Origin: Diploptera punctata
Taxonomy: Eukaryota > Arthropoda > Insecta > Blattodea > Blaberidae
DNA length: 64,000 bases
Direction: 5' to 3'
Assembly (NCBI GenBank): GCA_030220185.1
Contig: JASPKZ010003844.1
Span: 2,244,501-2,308,500 of the forward strand
Shown here: piece after piece, positions 63,290 through 64,000 of the stretch
How positions within the stretch are numbered: the first letter of the stretch is position 1
Layout of the letters: every line of letters starts with the position of its first letter
Made by a program: the position numbers and the translations under genes
Notes under the pieces: generated by a model
Told to the model about the DNA's origin: nothing
Database searches by the model: none
What the model saw: the letters and a program-made list of their open reading frames with translations, nothing else

Positions 63290-63689
63290 TATTAAATAAT
63301 ATAGGTTAGAGTGAACACCCTTGTCGTACTCCTTGGTTTATTTGAAAAAACGTCTTATTTTTAGTCAGCTGTGGGTCAATACAAATATTTGTTCCATAGT
63401 ACAAGCTCTTAACAGTTTCTATAATCTGAATAGGGAGGCCTTTTTTCGTTTAGGACATTCCACAATATTTCCCTGTTTACTCGATCAAATGCTTTATCTA
63501 AGTCTATAAATAACAAATGTGTTTCCAGGTTTTTTTCTTGTCTTTTGTTTATTATCAGATTCAGGGCAAATACTCCATCGGTATAAGATCTTCCTTTCCG
63601 GAACCCATTTTGTTCTTCTGCTAGTGTTACTTCAGTAATTCGTTGTATTCGTTTTGCTATTATTCTAGCATATATTTTATATCCACTAT
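63290..63689 (-). pseudogene. LINE B RT motif A region, broken
   Basis: On the minus strand around 63530-63460 the sequence encodes HLLFIDLDKAFDRVNREI, RT motif A with its catalytic Asp (FIDLDKAFD). Upstream, about 63640-63560, is RITEVTLAEEQNGFRKGRSY, the conserved fingers segment. The frame is interrupted near 63450 (AAAAAAGG run) and again near 63360 and 63307. Confidence 0.75.
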
Positions 63690-63953
63690 TTAGGAGGTAA
63701 TGCCTCTGTAATTAGATGGTTGGTTTCTTTCTCCTTTCTTGTAAATTGGTTTTACTATACCTTGCCTCCATGTTGCTGGTATATCATGATTCTCCCAACA
63801 CATATTAAGAAAATTCAAGAATCTTAATTTAAAGAATATATCTGCATATTTAATTAGTTCTGAATTGATGTCATCTGGTCCGCTAGCTTTTCTATTATTT
63901 GTTAATTTGAGCGATTCTTCCAGTTCTTCCATTTGTATTTTATCTACTTTCAA
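63690..63953 (-). pseudogene. LINE B RT N-terminal segment
   Basis: 87 residues: LKLTNNRKASGPDDINSELI (the KASGPDxIxxE motif of LINE RTs), ENHDIPATWRQGIVKPIYKK and GERNQPSNYRGITS (the NYRGI motif). This is the fingers region that precedes motif A. The frame continues toward the window edge in lower-quality sequence. Confidence 0.85.
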
Positions 63954-64000
63954 ATTCTCACATTTTGGTTCTTCTTCATTTTCATTCTCGTTGTACCACA

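Larger units (their letters stand above)
62488..64000 (-). mobile_element. LINE B, largest copy, running off the right edge
   Basis: Minus strand. Order on the element: RT fingers/palm (63953-63690), motif A and surroundings (about 63600-63450), motif C domain (63284-62754), C-terminal basic region (62757-62515), (GAA)n tail (62488-62502). Stops or shifts separate these blocks. It is the only copy in the window with RT motifs before motif C, so it is the best reference for the family. The endonuclease would lie to the right of the window. Confidence 0.88.

Noticed and set aside
1..64000. LTR retrotransposon or endogenous virus
   Set aside because: No long direct terminal repeats, primer-binding site, protease/integrase motif or viral-type gene was seen; all RT fragments are of the non-LTR type.
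1..64000. Host protein-coding gene with exons
   Set aside because: No conserved host domain or convincing splice-linked frames found by eye; an exon of a large-intron gene could still be missed without transcript data.

Overview
This window reads as a stretch of insect nuclear DNA, most likely from a cockroach or termite (Blattodea). It is AT-rich, full of microsatellites, and packed with tRNA-derived SINEs, decayed non-LTR retrotransposons (LINEs) and small hairpin DNA elements. The Blattodea guess rests on remembered similarity of the LINE A C-terminus (motifs such as RRLRWAGHVARMGNER-like and KPEGKRRVGRPRMRWE) to peptides common in Periplaneta-type genomes. No database was searched. I found no convincing host protein gene, rRNA or functional tRNA. 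Every long open reading frame I could explain is a transposon relic, a SINE read as protein, or a translated simple repeat.

Families named here are local labels. SINE A (head with box-B motif GGTTCGATCCC) occurs with three different 3' bodies: A1 (ends GGGCAGAATTACTATGGATG), A2 (ends in GTGGTGGCATT plus A-tail) and A3. SINE B has a Ser/Leu-like head (GTAGCCGAGCGGTTAAGG). SINE D has a different tRNA head but shares the A2 body. SINEs C, E and F are further tRNA-headed families. LINE A (YADDVVLLAD), LINE B (FADDVVLLAE) and LINE C (FADDKVI) are reverse-transcriptase elements; LINEs D, E, G, H, I, J and K are C-terminal or 3' relics. An RNase H-bearing LINE lies at 5.3-6.3 kb. DNA elements include a decayed Tc1/mariner-type transposon with about 125-bp terminal inverted repeats (47.2-48.8 kb), a pogo-like relic (38.3-39.0 kb), two Helitron-like copies (15.1-16.3 and 32.6-33.95 kb) and several hairpin MITEs.

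Layout: 0-2.6 kb SINE A copies and LINE A with a nested LINE; 4.75-6.3 kb AT satellite and RNase H LINE; 7-10.6 kb MITEs, SINE B and LINE B; 11.1-14.8 kb SINE A, LINE A with a nested LINE B, a second LINE B with 13-bp target duplication, and a perfect 118-bp palindrome; 15.1-17.6 kb Helitron-like element and SINE A2; 18.4-24.8 kb SINE B, LINE D, a tRNA-Tyr-like sequence, a long inverted repeat, a MITE and LINE H/I with SINE C; 25-32.6 kb mostly SINEs and relics; 32.6-36.1 kb second Helitron-like copy, LINE A and a double hairpin element; 36-43.7 kb SINEs, pogo relic, a roughly 200-bp GC-rich monomer array and a foldback retroposon; 44.9-49.5 kb repeats and two tail-to-tail LINE E copies around the mariner; 49.6-62.5 kb SINEs, including nested and 5'-truncated copies with clear target duplications; 62.5-64 kb the best-preserved LINE, which runs off the right edge.

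The most interesting signal is a family of about 150-210 bp foldback elements (14475-14625, 41409-41558, 61031-61243). They share a conserved lead motif, CTTTCACGGCCGG. Each copy has arms that pair with themselves but differ from the arms of other copies, and two copies are flanked by 12-13 bp direct repeats, as expected of retroposition rather than cut-and-paste transposition. One copy has become a spacerless perfect palindrome. The exchange of tRNA heads and bodies among SINEs and the tandem ~200-bp monomers upstream of a short ORF start are the next most notable.
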